A stretch of 38,608 nt of DNA, taken from NCBI GenBank assembly GCA_902363255.1, contig CABIZO010000011.1, positions 1 to 38,608 on the forward strand. Reading direction: 5' to 3'. Under the pieces are notes generated by a model. That model did no database searches and had not been told where the DNA came from. It worked only from the letters and a program-made list of their open reading frames with translations. The translations under genes and the position numbers were made by a program. The stretch comes from Peptostreptococcaceae bacterium (lineage in GTDB: Bacteria > Bacillota > Clostridia > Peptostreptococcales > Peptostreptococcaceae). Positions 6,718-14,815 of the stretch are shown here, piece by piece. Numbering within the stretch: the first letter of the stretch is position 1; each line of letters opens with the position of its first letter.

Positions 6718-7956
6718 ATGGCATTATTAGGTAAAGGAAAATTACAAGAAATAGAATTTAAAGAAGAAATAAAAAAATTTATGGAGACTGAAAATAAAGA
6801 TGAAGCAATAGTAATTTTAAATGAAGCATTAGAATCTAGAATGCAACAAATAAAAGAAGATGCTATTGAATATCAACAATATCAAGATAAATCTATTTTA
6901 GCTAAAAGAGGATATAGACAATTAACTGCAGCAGAAGAAAAATGGTATAAAGGATTTATAGAAGCATCTCAATCAATCAGACCGGAGCAATCATTTGCGG
7001 ATTTCATAGGTTCGCCAGAAGGGGTAATGCCGGAAACTGTTATAACAGATGTATACAAAGATTTATTAGAAGAACATCCATTATTAGCAAAAATTAATTT
7101 TGTTAATGCTAAATACATGACAAAATGGATATTAAATGATCATACTATAGATACAGCTGTTTGGGGTAAATTAAATAGTAAAATAACTAAAGAACTTACT
7201 TCTGCATTTAAAGAAGTGGATATAACTCAAAATAAATTATCTGCATTTGCATCTGTTCCTAATGATATGTTAGATTTAGGACCTACATTCATAGATGCAT
7301 ATGTAAGAACTATATTAAAAGATGCTATAGCGTGTGGACTTGAAAAAGCAATAGTTTCAGGTACTGGTTTAGATTGCCCTGTTGGATTAGATAGAGATAT
7401 ACATAAAGGTGTTTCATTCTCAACTTCTGATGGATATCCCCAAAAGACTCCTATAGCAATAACAGATTTTTCACCTAAAACTTATGGTGATTTAATTTCT
7501 AAAATGGCTAAAACAGAATCATACGAAGAAGATGGAAAAAACAAAGGTGGAAGAACTAGAAAATTCGGTTCAGTATTAATGATCGTTAACCAAATTGATT
7601 ATTTAACAAAAGTTATGCCTGCTACAACGTTATTGAATGTAAATGGTGTATATGTAAAAGATGTATTCCCATTCCCAACAGAAGTAGTGATAAGTAATGA
7701 AATTGATACTGGTAGAGCTATAGTTTGCTTACCAAGTGAATATTTCATGGCTATGGGTGGAGAAAAAGAAGGAGTAATAGAATACTCAAAAGACTTCCAA
7801 TTCTTAGATGATGCAACTACTTATAAAATAAAAACTTATGGAAATGGAAAATGTACAGATAATACTTGTTCTCTATTACTTGATATAAGTGGTTTAGAGG
7901 AAGCAGTTGTATACACTAAGGTAAAAGGTACTGTAGAAACTAAAGAACAAGCGTAG
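6718..7956 (+). CDS. Major capsid protein, HK97 fold
   Basis: About 412 residues. The N-terminal 60-80 residues are charged and helical, like the delta/scaffold domain removed by the prohead protease. The rest has the HK97-type course: PEGVMPETVITDVYKDL, a VSGTG loop, and the IVNQIDYLTKVMP segment. The ATG at 6718 has AGGAGGT (6704-6710) at ideal distance; the ATG at 6712 is only a few bases from it. A very strong ribosome site and separate terminators on both sides fit the most abundant virion protein. Confidence 0.9.
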   Translation: MALLGKGKLQEIEFKEEIKKFMETENKDEAIVILNEALESRMQQIKEDAIEYQQYQDKSILAKRGYRQLTAAEEKWYKGFIEASQSIRPEQSFADFIGSPEGVMPETVITDVYKDLLEEHPLLAKINFVNAKYMTKWILNDHTIDTAVWGKLNSKITKELTSAFKEVDITQNKLSAFASVPNDMLDLGPTFIDAYVRTILKDAIACGLEKAIVSGTGLDCPVGLDRDIHKGVSFSTSDGYPQKTPIAITDFSPKTYGDLISKMAKTESYEEDGKNKGGRTRKFGSVLMIVNQIDYLTKVMPATTLLNVNGVYVKDVFPFPTEVVISNEIDTGRAIVCLPSEYFMAMGGEKEGVIEYSKDFQFLDDATTYKIKTYGNGKCTDNTCSLLLDISGLEEAVVYTKVKGTVETKEQA

Positions 7957-7961
7957 GAATT

Positions 7962-7999
7962 AAAAGAAAGACTAGTCTGTGACTGGTCTTTTCTTTTTT
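7962..7999 (+). terminator. Strong hairpin after the capsid gene
   Basis: A 16-bp stem (7962-7977 with 7981-7996, one G-T pair) around TGT, followed by T residues. Confidence 0.8.
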
Positions 8000-8015
8000 A
8001 TAGAAAGGAGAAGTC

Positions 8016-8309
8016 ATGGATAAAAAATTACTTCAAGAAGTTAAAGACCATGTAAAAGTTACTTGGGACGAAGAAGAAACAAATAGAAAGCTAGAAAGAA
8101 TAATTAATGATGCAATAGCAACGCTTGATTGGAAGTTAGGAGCAAAAGTAGATTACTCAGAAGGACAAGAACATAATCTTTTTCTTAACTACTGTATGTA
8201 TGCTTACAACAACTGTACAAATGAATTTGATAATAATTATTTCAATGAGATAATGCAACTAAGACAAAAATATGAGGTGATTAACTATGCCCAAGAAGAG
8301 CAACTATAA
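8016..8309 (+). CDS. Head-tail connector (gp6-like adaptor)
   Basis: A 97-residue mostly helical protein in the position of the HK97 gp6/SPP1 gp15 adaptor that sits under the portal ring. The N-terminal LLQEVKDHVKVTWDEEETNRKLERII pattern matches these DNA-packaging adaptors in general character. It overlaps the next gene by 23 bp. Assigned by order, length and helix pattern. Confidence 0.75.
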   Translation: MDKKLLQEVKDHVKVTWDEEETNRKLERIINDAIATLDWKLGAKVDYSEGQEHNLFLNYCMYAYNNCTNEFDNNYFNEIMQLRQKYEVINYAQEEQL

Positions 8310-8631
8310 TGATGGATATATAAGAGTGTATGAAGAAATACCTATAAAAGCTAATTTTGGAGCCAAAGAAAATATAAAGTCTAAAGATAATCTCAAATTC
8401 ATAGTTAAACTTGCATATGAAGAATGTAGTAAGAGACAGCAAGATTTAGATTTTGCTAATTCAAGTGGAAGAAGTTTAAACATAAAACTTAAAACTCCAT
8501 TTTATAAAAATATGGAAAATAATTATAAAGTTATAATAGAAAACATTCTATATGACATTATTTACATTGATGAAGATAGGAAAAATAGAGAATTGTACTT
8601 CTACTTAGAAGAGGTGAGAAGTCTTGAGTAA
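8287..8631 (+). CDS. Head closure protein (SPP1 gp16-like)
   Basis: A 114-residue beta-rich protein (PFYKNMENNYKVIIENILYDIIYIDEDRKNRELYFYLEEV) in the slot of the stopper that closes the connector and holds DNA in. It overlaps both neighbours, as is usual in this cassette. Family assignment is by synteny and secondary-structure pattern. Confidence 0.65.
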   Translation: MPKKSNYNDGYIRVYEEIPIKANFGAKENIKSKDNLKFIVKLAYEECSKRQQDLDFANSSGRSLNIKLKTPFYKNMENNYKVIIENILYDIIYIDEDRKNRELYFYLEEVRSLE

Positions 8632-8998
8632 ATTAACAGGAATACTTGAACAAATTCAAGAGTCATTAGAAATATTTAAATTACCAGTTTGGTATGGTAA
8701 AACATTTTGTAAAGAAAAAGACAAATGGAATTACTTTGTGTTTAATCGAAAGCAACTTGAAAAGTCAGGTAGGAGCAACATAGATTACAACTATAATTAC
8801 CTAGTTCATATAATTATGGAGGATTATATTCCAGAAGGATTTGAACAAGAAGTAATAAAAAAAATTACTGAAAATACAAGATTAAAACTTGTGGATCAAC
8901 CGATGCAATTTAATTATGTAACAAAAAATAATACTGACACAGTAGTTGAAATGTTAACTCTTGAATTTACTAAGACATTCAAGGGATGTGATGTGTAA
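8624..8998 (+). CDS. Head-tail joining / neck protein
   Basis: A 124-residue protein starting at TTG with GAGGTG (8611-8616) at seven bases. It has the alternating beta pattern of neck or tail-completion proteins encoded between head closure and major tail protein. It could be either the HK97 gp10-like or the tail terminator member of this cassette. It abuts the next gene (stop 8996-8998, start 8999). Confidence 0.6.
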   Translation: MSKLTGILEQIQESLEIFKLPVWYGKTFCKEKDKWNYFVFNRKQLEKSGRSNIDYNYNYLVHIIMEDYIPEGFEQEVIKKITENTRLKLVDQPMQFNYVTKNNTDTVVEMLTLEFTKTFKGCDV

Positions 8999-9397
8999 AT
9001 GGCAAGAGCAATTTTTAAGCTAAGCGAAGAAGATTTAGATTTAATTCAAATAAGAATTAAAAATTTTGAAGGTGATGCAGAAAAGGTTATAAATGATTAT
9101 TTAAGAGATGGAGCTAATGTTAAATTTATAAAATCAATAACTAATTTAATACCAGTATCTAATATAAATAAAAGGCATGCTAAAACAAGCAATCCTTTAG
9201 ATACTAAATTTTATAATTTAGCATTGTATATACATACAAAGAGTAAATTTAATTATTTATATTTTCCACAAAATGCAGAAGGGCAATCAAGAAACAATAG
9301 TCCAAACGACTTCATGGAAAAAGGTATAGAGGCTGAGTATGACAATGTTGTAAATGAAATGATAGAAAAATTGCAAAGAAAAATGGAGGAGATATAA
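8999..9397 (+). CDS. Neck or tail-terminator protein
   Basis: A 132-residue basic protein. With the preceding gene it makes up the pair normally coding for the gp10-like neck protein and the tail terminator. The ...NEMIEKLQRKMEEI C-terminal helix is typical of HK97 gp10-like proteins, so that is the favoured label. Its stop overlaps the start of the major tail protein. Confidence 0.6.
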   Translation: MARAIFKLSEEDLDLIQIRIKNFEGDAEKVINDYLRDGANVKFIKSITNLIPVSNINKRHAKTSNPLDTKFYNLALYIHTKSKFNYLYFPQNAEGQSRNNSPNDFMEKGIEAEYDNVVNEMIEKLQRKMEEI

Positions 9398-9987
9398 TGG
9401 TTGCTAAATTAACTACAGTATTCTCGGAATACGAGATAAAAAATAGTGCTATTAAAATAAATGATGAGTCATCAAGTACATTCAATAAAGTTGGTTGTGT
9501 AGGTTCTATAGAAGAAGCATTAGACTGTATAACTGTTACTAAGAAATGCGAAGGTGTAGTTAAAAAAACTGTAACAAGAGGAGCAGGAACAGGTGAAACT
9601 AAGATAACATTACATATGAATTATAACTTATATGTAAGCTTATTTGGAATGGATCAAAAAGGACTAAAAGAAGGTGTTTATGCTTATGGAACAGGAAGTA
9701 GGCACAAAGAATTTTGTTATGTAGGAGAAGTAATGGATGAGGACGGAAATATAAAATATAAAGCATATCCTAGATGTTCAGTTAAAACTGGTCCAGCTAA
9801 TAAAATTGAAAACGGTGGAGAAGAAGTTCAAGAAATAGAAATGACATTTTCACTTTATCCTGATAAATATGGTAATTGTGAATATGAGAGTCCAGCAATT
9901 GAACTAGACGAGGAAACAAAAATAAAATGGATGACTGAATTTACACCAGAACTTACACAAACATCTGAAGTACAAGTATCTGAATAG
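9397..9987 (+). CDS. Major tail protein
   Basis: A 196-residue beta-rich protein in the expected slot just before the gpG/gpGT pair. It resembles the phi13-type tail tube proteins: an N-terminal beta strand pair, KKTVTRGAGTGETKITLHMNY, and a late IEMTFSLYPD strand. It polymerises as the tail tube of a non-contractile tail; no sheath gene is present in the window. Confidence 0.82.
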   Translation: MVAKLTTVFSEYEIKNSAIKINDESSSTFNKVGCVGSIEEALDCITVTKKCEGVVKKTVTRGAGTGETKITLHMNYNLYVSLFGMDQKGLKEGVYAYGTGSRHKEFCYVGEVMDEDGNIKYKAYPRCSVKTGPANKIENGGEEVQEIEMTFSLYPDKYGNCEYESPAIELDEETKIKWMTEFTPELTQTSEVQVSE

Positions 9988-9998
9988 GAGGGATATAA

Positions 9999-10349
9999 AT
10001 GAAAAATACTTTTATAGATTTAGAATTGGAAAATGGAGAAAAAATACAACTTACTCTTAATTTCATGAGATTATTAAAATTAAAAAATGCTAGAAAAGAC
10101 ATTTATGAAAAATACAATAAAATATTAATTCAAGGTACAAAAGATGGTGTTGAAGATACATTAACAACTTTATATACAGCTTATTTATGTGCGAATGTAG
10201 ATAACTTAGATAATATAATGAATTTTGAAACATTTATGAAGTCAGTACCTCAGGATTTTGTTTACTTAAATAGTATAAATAATCTACTGTTAAATCCAAA
10301 AAAAAAGACGGCTTTAGAGAACCATTCATCAAGAATACAGGAAAAATAA
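9999..10349 (+). CDS. Tail assembly chaperone gpG-like
   Basis: A 116-residue short form of the tail chaperone pair. It is mainly helical and directly follows the major tail protein with AGGAGGGATATAA before the start. It is translated in the first frame to TAA 10347-10349. Near its end lies a slippery run from which a minority of ribosomes shift to produce the longer gpGT form. Confidence 0.82.
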   Translation: MKNTFIDLELENGEKIQLTLNFMRLLKLKNARKDIYEKYNKILIQGTKDGVEDTLTTLYTAYLCANVDNLDNIMNFETFMKSVPQDFVYLNSINNLLLNPKKKTALENHSSRIQEK

Positions 10350-10549
10350 AAGGATCTAAATTTAAAATACCAAGCTTTAAGCTGGAGGACATAGAAGATT
10401 ATTATGCTTATTATGTTCTCTGCTTAAATATTAGTGAAGATTTATTTTGGAATGCTGATTATTCATTTTTATTGTCAGTGGTCGAAAATAAATGTGCCTA
10501 TGATAATTACATTAACTATATAAAAATAGCAGAGCTAGAAGGGAGGTAA
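9999..10549 (+). CDS. gpGT-like tail chaperone made by -1 frameshift
   Basis: The frame is joined at A AAA AAG (10301-10307), which lies exactly in X XXY YYZ phase inside a nine-A run (10298-10306). Slipping by -1 continues as DGFREPFIKN... and ends ...AELEGR at TAA 10547-10549, adding about 80 residues including a helical C-terminal part. This is the classic gpG/gpGT arrangement of long-tailed phages in which the T part recruits the tape measure. The tape-measure start follows two bases after the stop, and its ribosome site lies in the last gpGT codons. Confidence 0.85.
10301..10307 (+). other. Programmed -1 frameshift slippery site
   Basis: A AAA AAG in the correct codon phase of gpG. The downstream -1 frame is open from here to 10549 and has no ribosome site of its own. 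Confidence 0.85.
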
Positions 10550-10551
10550 AC

Positions 10552-12663
10552 ATGGCTAAAAAGACACAAGCACAGATAGAGTTTAAAGCGGTTACTAGTG
10601 AATTTACAAGTGGAATAAAAGAAGTAAATTCATCTCTTAAGACTATGCAAAATGAATTGAAACTTAATTCAGCACAGTTAAAAAATAATGGTGAAGATGC
10701 AGACTTATTAACTCAAAGACAACAAGTATTGCAAAGGCAATATGATGCTACATCACAAAAGATTGAACTAACTCAACAATCATTAGAAGAAGCTAAGAGA
10801 GTGCTAGGTGAGAACTCAACCGAGTATAGAAACTTAGAAAATGCATTACTAAGAGCTAAGACTGCACAACAAAATATACAAACTGAAATTAATCAAACAG
10901 CAAGAAGATTAGAAGATTTAGAGAGTTCAGCTAATAATGCAGAAGATGATATTGAGAGTCTATCAAGAGAATTAAATGACTTAGGCGATTCAGCAAATAG
11001 TACAGAAGGTGGATTTACAACTCTAAAAGGAGCTATAGCAACATTTGCTGGTAATGTATTATCAAATGTTACGTCTAAAATTGGAGAACTTGTAGGAAGA
11101 CTATTTGATTTAAATGAAGAGACAAAAGAATTTAGAATGAATATGGCAAAACTTGATGGAGCATCTCAGCAATATGGATATTCTCAAGAATTTACAAATG
11201 AAAAAATAAAAGAAATGTATGGCTATTTTCAAGATGATCAAGTTGCTGTAAATACTATATCTAACTTAGAAGGATTAGGATTATCTCAAGATGAATTAAC
11301 TAATACTTTAAATGCTGGGATTGCAGTATGGACTGCTTATGGAGATTCTATTCCAATTGAAGGTTTAACAGAAAGTATAAATGAATCAGCTCAAGTAGCA
11401 AAAGTAACTGGATCATTAGCAGACGCTTTGAATTGGGCTGGTATAAGTGAAGATGATTTTAATACTAAATTAGCAAGTTGTAATAGTACGAAAGAAAGAG
11501 CACAACTAATTACAGATACTTTAAATGGAGCTTATGGAAAATCTAAGGAAACTTATGATAAAAATACTGAATCATTAAGAGAAAATAATGAAGCTAACAT
11601 GGAGTTAATTCAAGCTCAAGCAGAATTAGGAGAAGCTATTGAGCCAGTTGACACAGCATTAACTAATTTAAAAACAGGAGTTTTAGAAGGAATCACGCCT
11701 GCTATATTAACAGTTTCAGATGGAATAAGTGGATTAATAACAGCATTTCAAAGTTTACCACAAGGTGTACAAACTACGATATTAGCAGTAGCAGGAATAT
11801 CATTGGCTATAGTTGGATTAATAGGAAGTGTTGGTATTATATCTTCTGTATGGGGAGTTCTAACCGGAATATTTAGTGCAGGTATAGCTGTATTCGCAGG
11901 CGTTGGTGGAGCAATAGCAGCAATATCCACACCAGTACTCATAGCAGTAGCAGTCATATCAACATTAATAGCTATAGGTATTACACTCTACAAGAACTGG
12001 GATACAGTAAAATCATATGCAATTACCATTTGGAATGGAATAACATCTACTATATCTAATGCTACAAATAATGTTAAGAATACAGTTGATTCAGGATTTA
12101 AATTAGTAAATACATATATTATAAATCCTATAAAACAAGCGTATACAAATGTAACATCAATTTTTTCAAACATATATACTACAATAGATACAAAAATAAG
12201 TAATGCTAAAAATTCAGTTAAAAAAGGAATAGATGCAATTAAGAATTTTTTCAATTTTAAATTTTCATGGCCACACTTGCCATTACCTCATTTTTCAATA
12301 AGTCCTCCAGGATGGCAAATTGGAGACTTACTTAAAGGAAGTATACCTTCTCTTGGTATACGTTGGTTTGCTAAGGGTGGGATTATGACTCAACCAACTT
12401 TATTTGGAGGAGGAGAAGCTGGTCCAGAAGCAGTACTTCCATTAAACGGATTTTATGACTATCTTGATAGAAAACTTAGTACTCTTAATATTAAAAGTGA
12501 AACAATAGACTATGATAGATTAACAAAATCTGTAGTAAGCGGACTTAAAGAAGTAGGAATATATATGGACAGTAAACCTGTTGGTAGACTAGTGGCTAAA
12601 GAAGTTGATAATGTGAATAGTGCTAATCAAAGTAGAATGAATAGATTGGCAGGTGTTGAATAA
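10552..12663 (+). CDS. Tape measure protein
   Basis: A 703-residue protein that sets tail length. Residues 1-150 are a long coiled coil (heptad-rich, Gln/Glu/Lys), followed by a TP901-type middle domain. A hydrophobic stretch at about 405-480 contains several possible membrane helices, then comes a C-terminal globular part with SKGGIMTQPTLFGGGEAGPEAVLPL-type signature (shown by the AKGGI and GEAGPEAVLPL pieces) common in Firmicute tape measures. Its length predicts a fairly short siphophage tail, roughly 100 nm using the usual about 0.15 nm per residue. Confidence 0.92.
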   Translation: MAKKTQAQIEFKAVTSEFTSGIKEVNSSLKTMQNELKLNSAQLKNNGEDADLLTQRQQVLQRQYDATSQKIELTQQSLEEAKRVLGENSTEYRNLENALLRAKTAQQNIQTEINQTARRLEDLESSANNAEDDIESLSRELNDLGDSANSTEGGFTTLKGAIATFAGNVLSNVTSKIGELVGRLFDLNEETKEFRMNMAKLDGASQQYGYSQEFTNEKIKEMYGYFQDDQVAVNTISNLEGLGLSQDELTNTLNAGIAVWTAYGDSIPIEGLTESINESAQVAKVTGSLADALNWAGISEDDFNTKLASCNSTKERAQLITDTLNGAYGKSKETYDKNTESLRENNEANMELIQAQAELGEAIEPVDTALTNLKTGVLEGITPAILTVSDGISGLITAFQSLPQGVQTTILAVAGISLAIVGLIGSVGIISSVWGVLTGIFSAGIAVFAGVGGAIAAISTPVLIAVAVISTLIAIGITLYKNWDTVKSYAITIWNGITSTISNATNNVKNTVDSGFKLVNTYIINPIKQAYTNVTSIFSNIYTTIDTKISNAKNSVKKGIDAIKNFFNFKFSWPHLPLPHFSISPPGWQIGDLLKGSIPSLGIRWFAKGGIMTQPTLFGGGEAGPEAVLPLNGFYDYLDRKLSTLNIKSETIDYDRLTKSVVSGLKEVGIYMDSKPVGRLVAKEVDNVNSANQSRMNRLAGVE

Positions 12664-12664
12664 C

Positions 12665-14803
12665 ATGTCCAATTATTTTGAAAAATATAAATATGTAAAA
12701 TTTAATGATATATATTTAGAGGATTTTTGCGAAATTCAAAATATAACAGAACCTGTACTAACATCATTGGATATAGAGACTTTAAACATTAAAACTGTTG
12801 ATGGTGAAACTTTCAATGGATGTAAAAAGAATGCTTTTACAATTGAGTTAGAATTACTAATAGATTGTGATACACAAGAAGAATATAATAAAAAATTACA
12901 ATTATTAAAAGATACTTTTGATGTAGATGAACCAAAAGCTTTTTATAAAGAAGATAAATTTATAATGGCAATTCCGAGTGAAGGCATAGAACCTCAAGAA
13001 AAATATGCATTTTATTCAAGAGAATTTAAAGTTAATCTTTTATGCTTGTCACCTTATTATTATTCTAAAGATTTAACAATTGTTCAATCAGATGATGAAG
13101 GAAATAATCAAAATTACATGTTTATCAATAACAATGGTAAGAAACCTGTTAATCCGCTTATTAGCATTGGAATATCTCAAGATACTCATTTTGTACAATT
13201 AGAAAATGTAAAAACAGGTGAAAAAATGCTTATAGGTAAATATCCTAAAATATCATTATCTAATCAAAAGGTTAGTAATACTGTTATATACAATGCATGT
13301 GAAGCAACAACAAATTTTATAGATACAACAGCATCTTTGGATTCAGATAGAAGTGGAGGAGGATCAATAGCTGTTACAAAAAGTGGTAAGGGAATATGCA
13401 TGAATAACCCTGGTGATGGTGACACAACATGGAAAGGTGTTGCTAAAAGATTGCAATTAGATGAAGCTGTTGACGAGTTTGAATTAAAAATTAATATGAG
13501 TCATAACAGTACAGGTAAAAGTGGTGACCCAACGGATCAAATCCCTCCAACTAATACTGAAACTATAATTAGTGGTAAAAAGGAAACTTATTATGAATGC
13601 ACAGCTAATAATTTAAATGTTAGAAGTGGAGCAGGAACTAAGTACAAGAAAATAGGTTCAGTCAAAAAAGGATATCAGATATTTAAAGGAACTCTAACCA
13701 AAGGCTGGGTTAAATTTGAATATCCTAAAATCGGAAGTGGTTCATATGCTTACTGCTCTGCTAAATACTTAACTAAAAAAGTAAAGGATAGCACAGTTAC
13801 TACTTATAAGAAAAACTTTGTAGTATATACAACAGATAAAGGAGGATATACAGGAGCAAATTTAAGATCGTCACCTAATGGTAATAGCAAAGTTGTTTGT
13901 AGTATTCCATACGGATCAGTTGTTAGATGTAACACTAAAGAATATAAAGACCCAACTACTAGCAATAGAGTTTATTATAAATTAGCGACTAAATATAAGG
14001 GAAAATATGATGGATATATAGCAAAAGGAAATGTAATAGAATCAAGTAAAGCAACTGTAGAATATGCTGAAACATTTGATACGAGTGACGATAAAATGGG
14101 AATGATTGAAGTCTATGGATTTGATGTAAATGGTAAAAAATTATTTAAAGTAGGGATGTATGACGACAATCCTTACTATGAGTATACATATCCTTTAGCT
14201 GAAATTGGAGGTAAAGTAGTATTAAAAGATACTACAACAGTTCCAAAACCTAATGTAAAATATGAAACAAGTGGAAGTAGTGATGACATAACAATTAAAG
14301 TAACTAATAAATTAAGTGGTCGTCTAGGTTCATGGAATGAATTTTGGGGAACGTGGATTATAAAAAGAGAAAAAGTCAAAGGGAAATATGAGTGGTCTGT
14401 TAGAGTAAGTAAAATTGATGATGGTATAATTGCTAAAACACAGGCTTCGACTAATTTAAAAAGTTCAAGTTATCCAACCGAGCAATTAGCATATATCGTT
14501 GTATATATGGGAACAAATGGAACTATGGAAAAGGCATCTAGTGTGGCATTCACACACATAGAATGTAAGAAATTAAATGCTAAAACAGAAGTTGAATTAA
14601 ATCCTATTTATTTTGAACAAGGCGATATAATTGAAATAGATGGTGATGGAGATAGAACTGTATATTTAAATGAAGAACCTAGAAATGATTTGTTAGACAT
14701 AGGTAGTAGATTTTTCAAATTTAGACCAGGGCAAGACAGATTAAGAATAAAATCAGATGATAAAAATTTACATACAAGTGTTATATTTAGAGAAAAATAC
14801 TAA
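12665..14803 (+). CDS. Distal tail protein (Dit) with two SH3-like inserts
   Basis: About 712 residues. The N-terminal ~140 residues look like the Dit/SipL hub domain (FNDIYLEDFCEIQNI and the late YYYSKDLTI strand). Far larger than a plain Dit (about 250), it carries two bacterial SH3-type segments with the NVRSG and NLRSSP motifs at about residues 308-370 and 385-455, then a beta-rich C-terminal carbohydrate-binding-like region. These probably bind the cell wall. The ATG at 12665 is chosen because AGGTG (12651-12655) is at nine bases; an upstream in-frame GTG lies inside that site. Confidence 0.85.
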   Translation: MSNYFEKYKYVKFNDIYLEDFCEIQNITEPVLTSLDIETLNIKTVDGETFNGCKKNAFTIELELLIDCDTQEEYNKKLQLLKDTFDVDEPKAFYKEDKFIMAIPSEGIEPQEKYAFYSREFKVNLLCLSPYYYSKDLTIVQSDDEGNNQNYMFINNNGKKPVNPLISIGISQDTHFVQLENVKTGEKMLIGKYPKISLSNQKVSNTVIYNACEATTNFIDTTASLDSDRSGGGSIAVTKSGKGICMNNPGDGDTTWKGVAKRLQLDEAVDEFELKINMSHNSTGKSGDPTDQIPPTNTETIISGKKETYYECTANNLNVRSGAGTKYKKIGSVKKGYQIFKGTLTKGWVKFEYPKIGSGSYAYCSAKYLTKKVKDSTVTTYKKNFVVYTTDKGGYTGANLRSSPNGNSKVVCSIPYGSVVRCNTKEYKDPTTSNRVYYKLATKYKGKYDGYIAKGNVIESSKATVEYAETFDTSDDKMGMIEVYGFDVNGKKLFKVGMYDDNPYYEYTYPLAEIGGKVVLKDTTTVPKPNVKYETSGSSDDITIKVTNKLSGRLGSWNEFWGTWIIKREKVKGKYEWSVRVSKIDDGIIAKTQASTNLKSSSYPTEQLAYIVVYMGTNGTMEKASSVAFTHIECKKLNAKTEVELNPIYFEQGDIIEIDGDGDRTVYLNEEPRNDLLDIGSRFFKFRPGQDRLRIKSDDKNLHTSVIFREKY

Positions 14804-14815
14804 GGAGGTGCTTCA

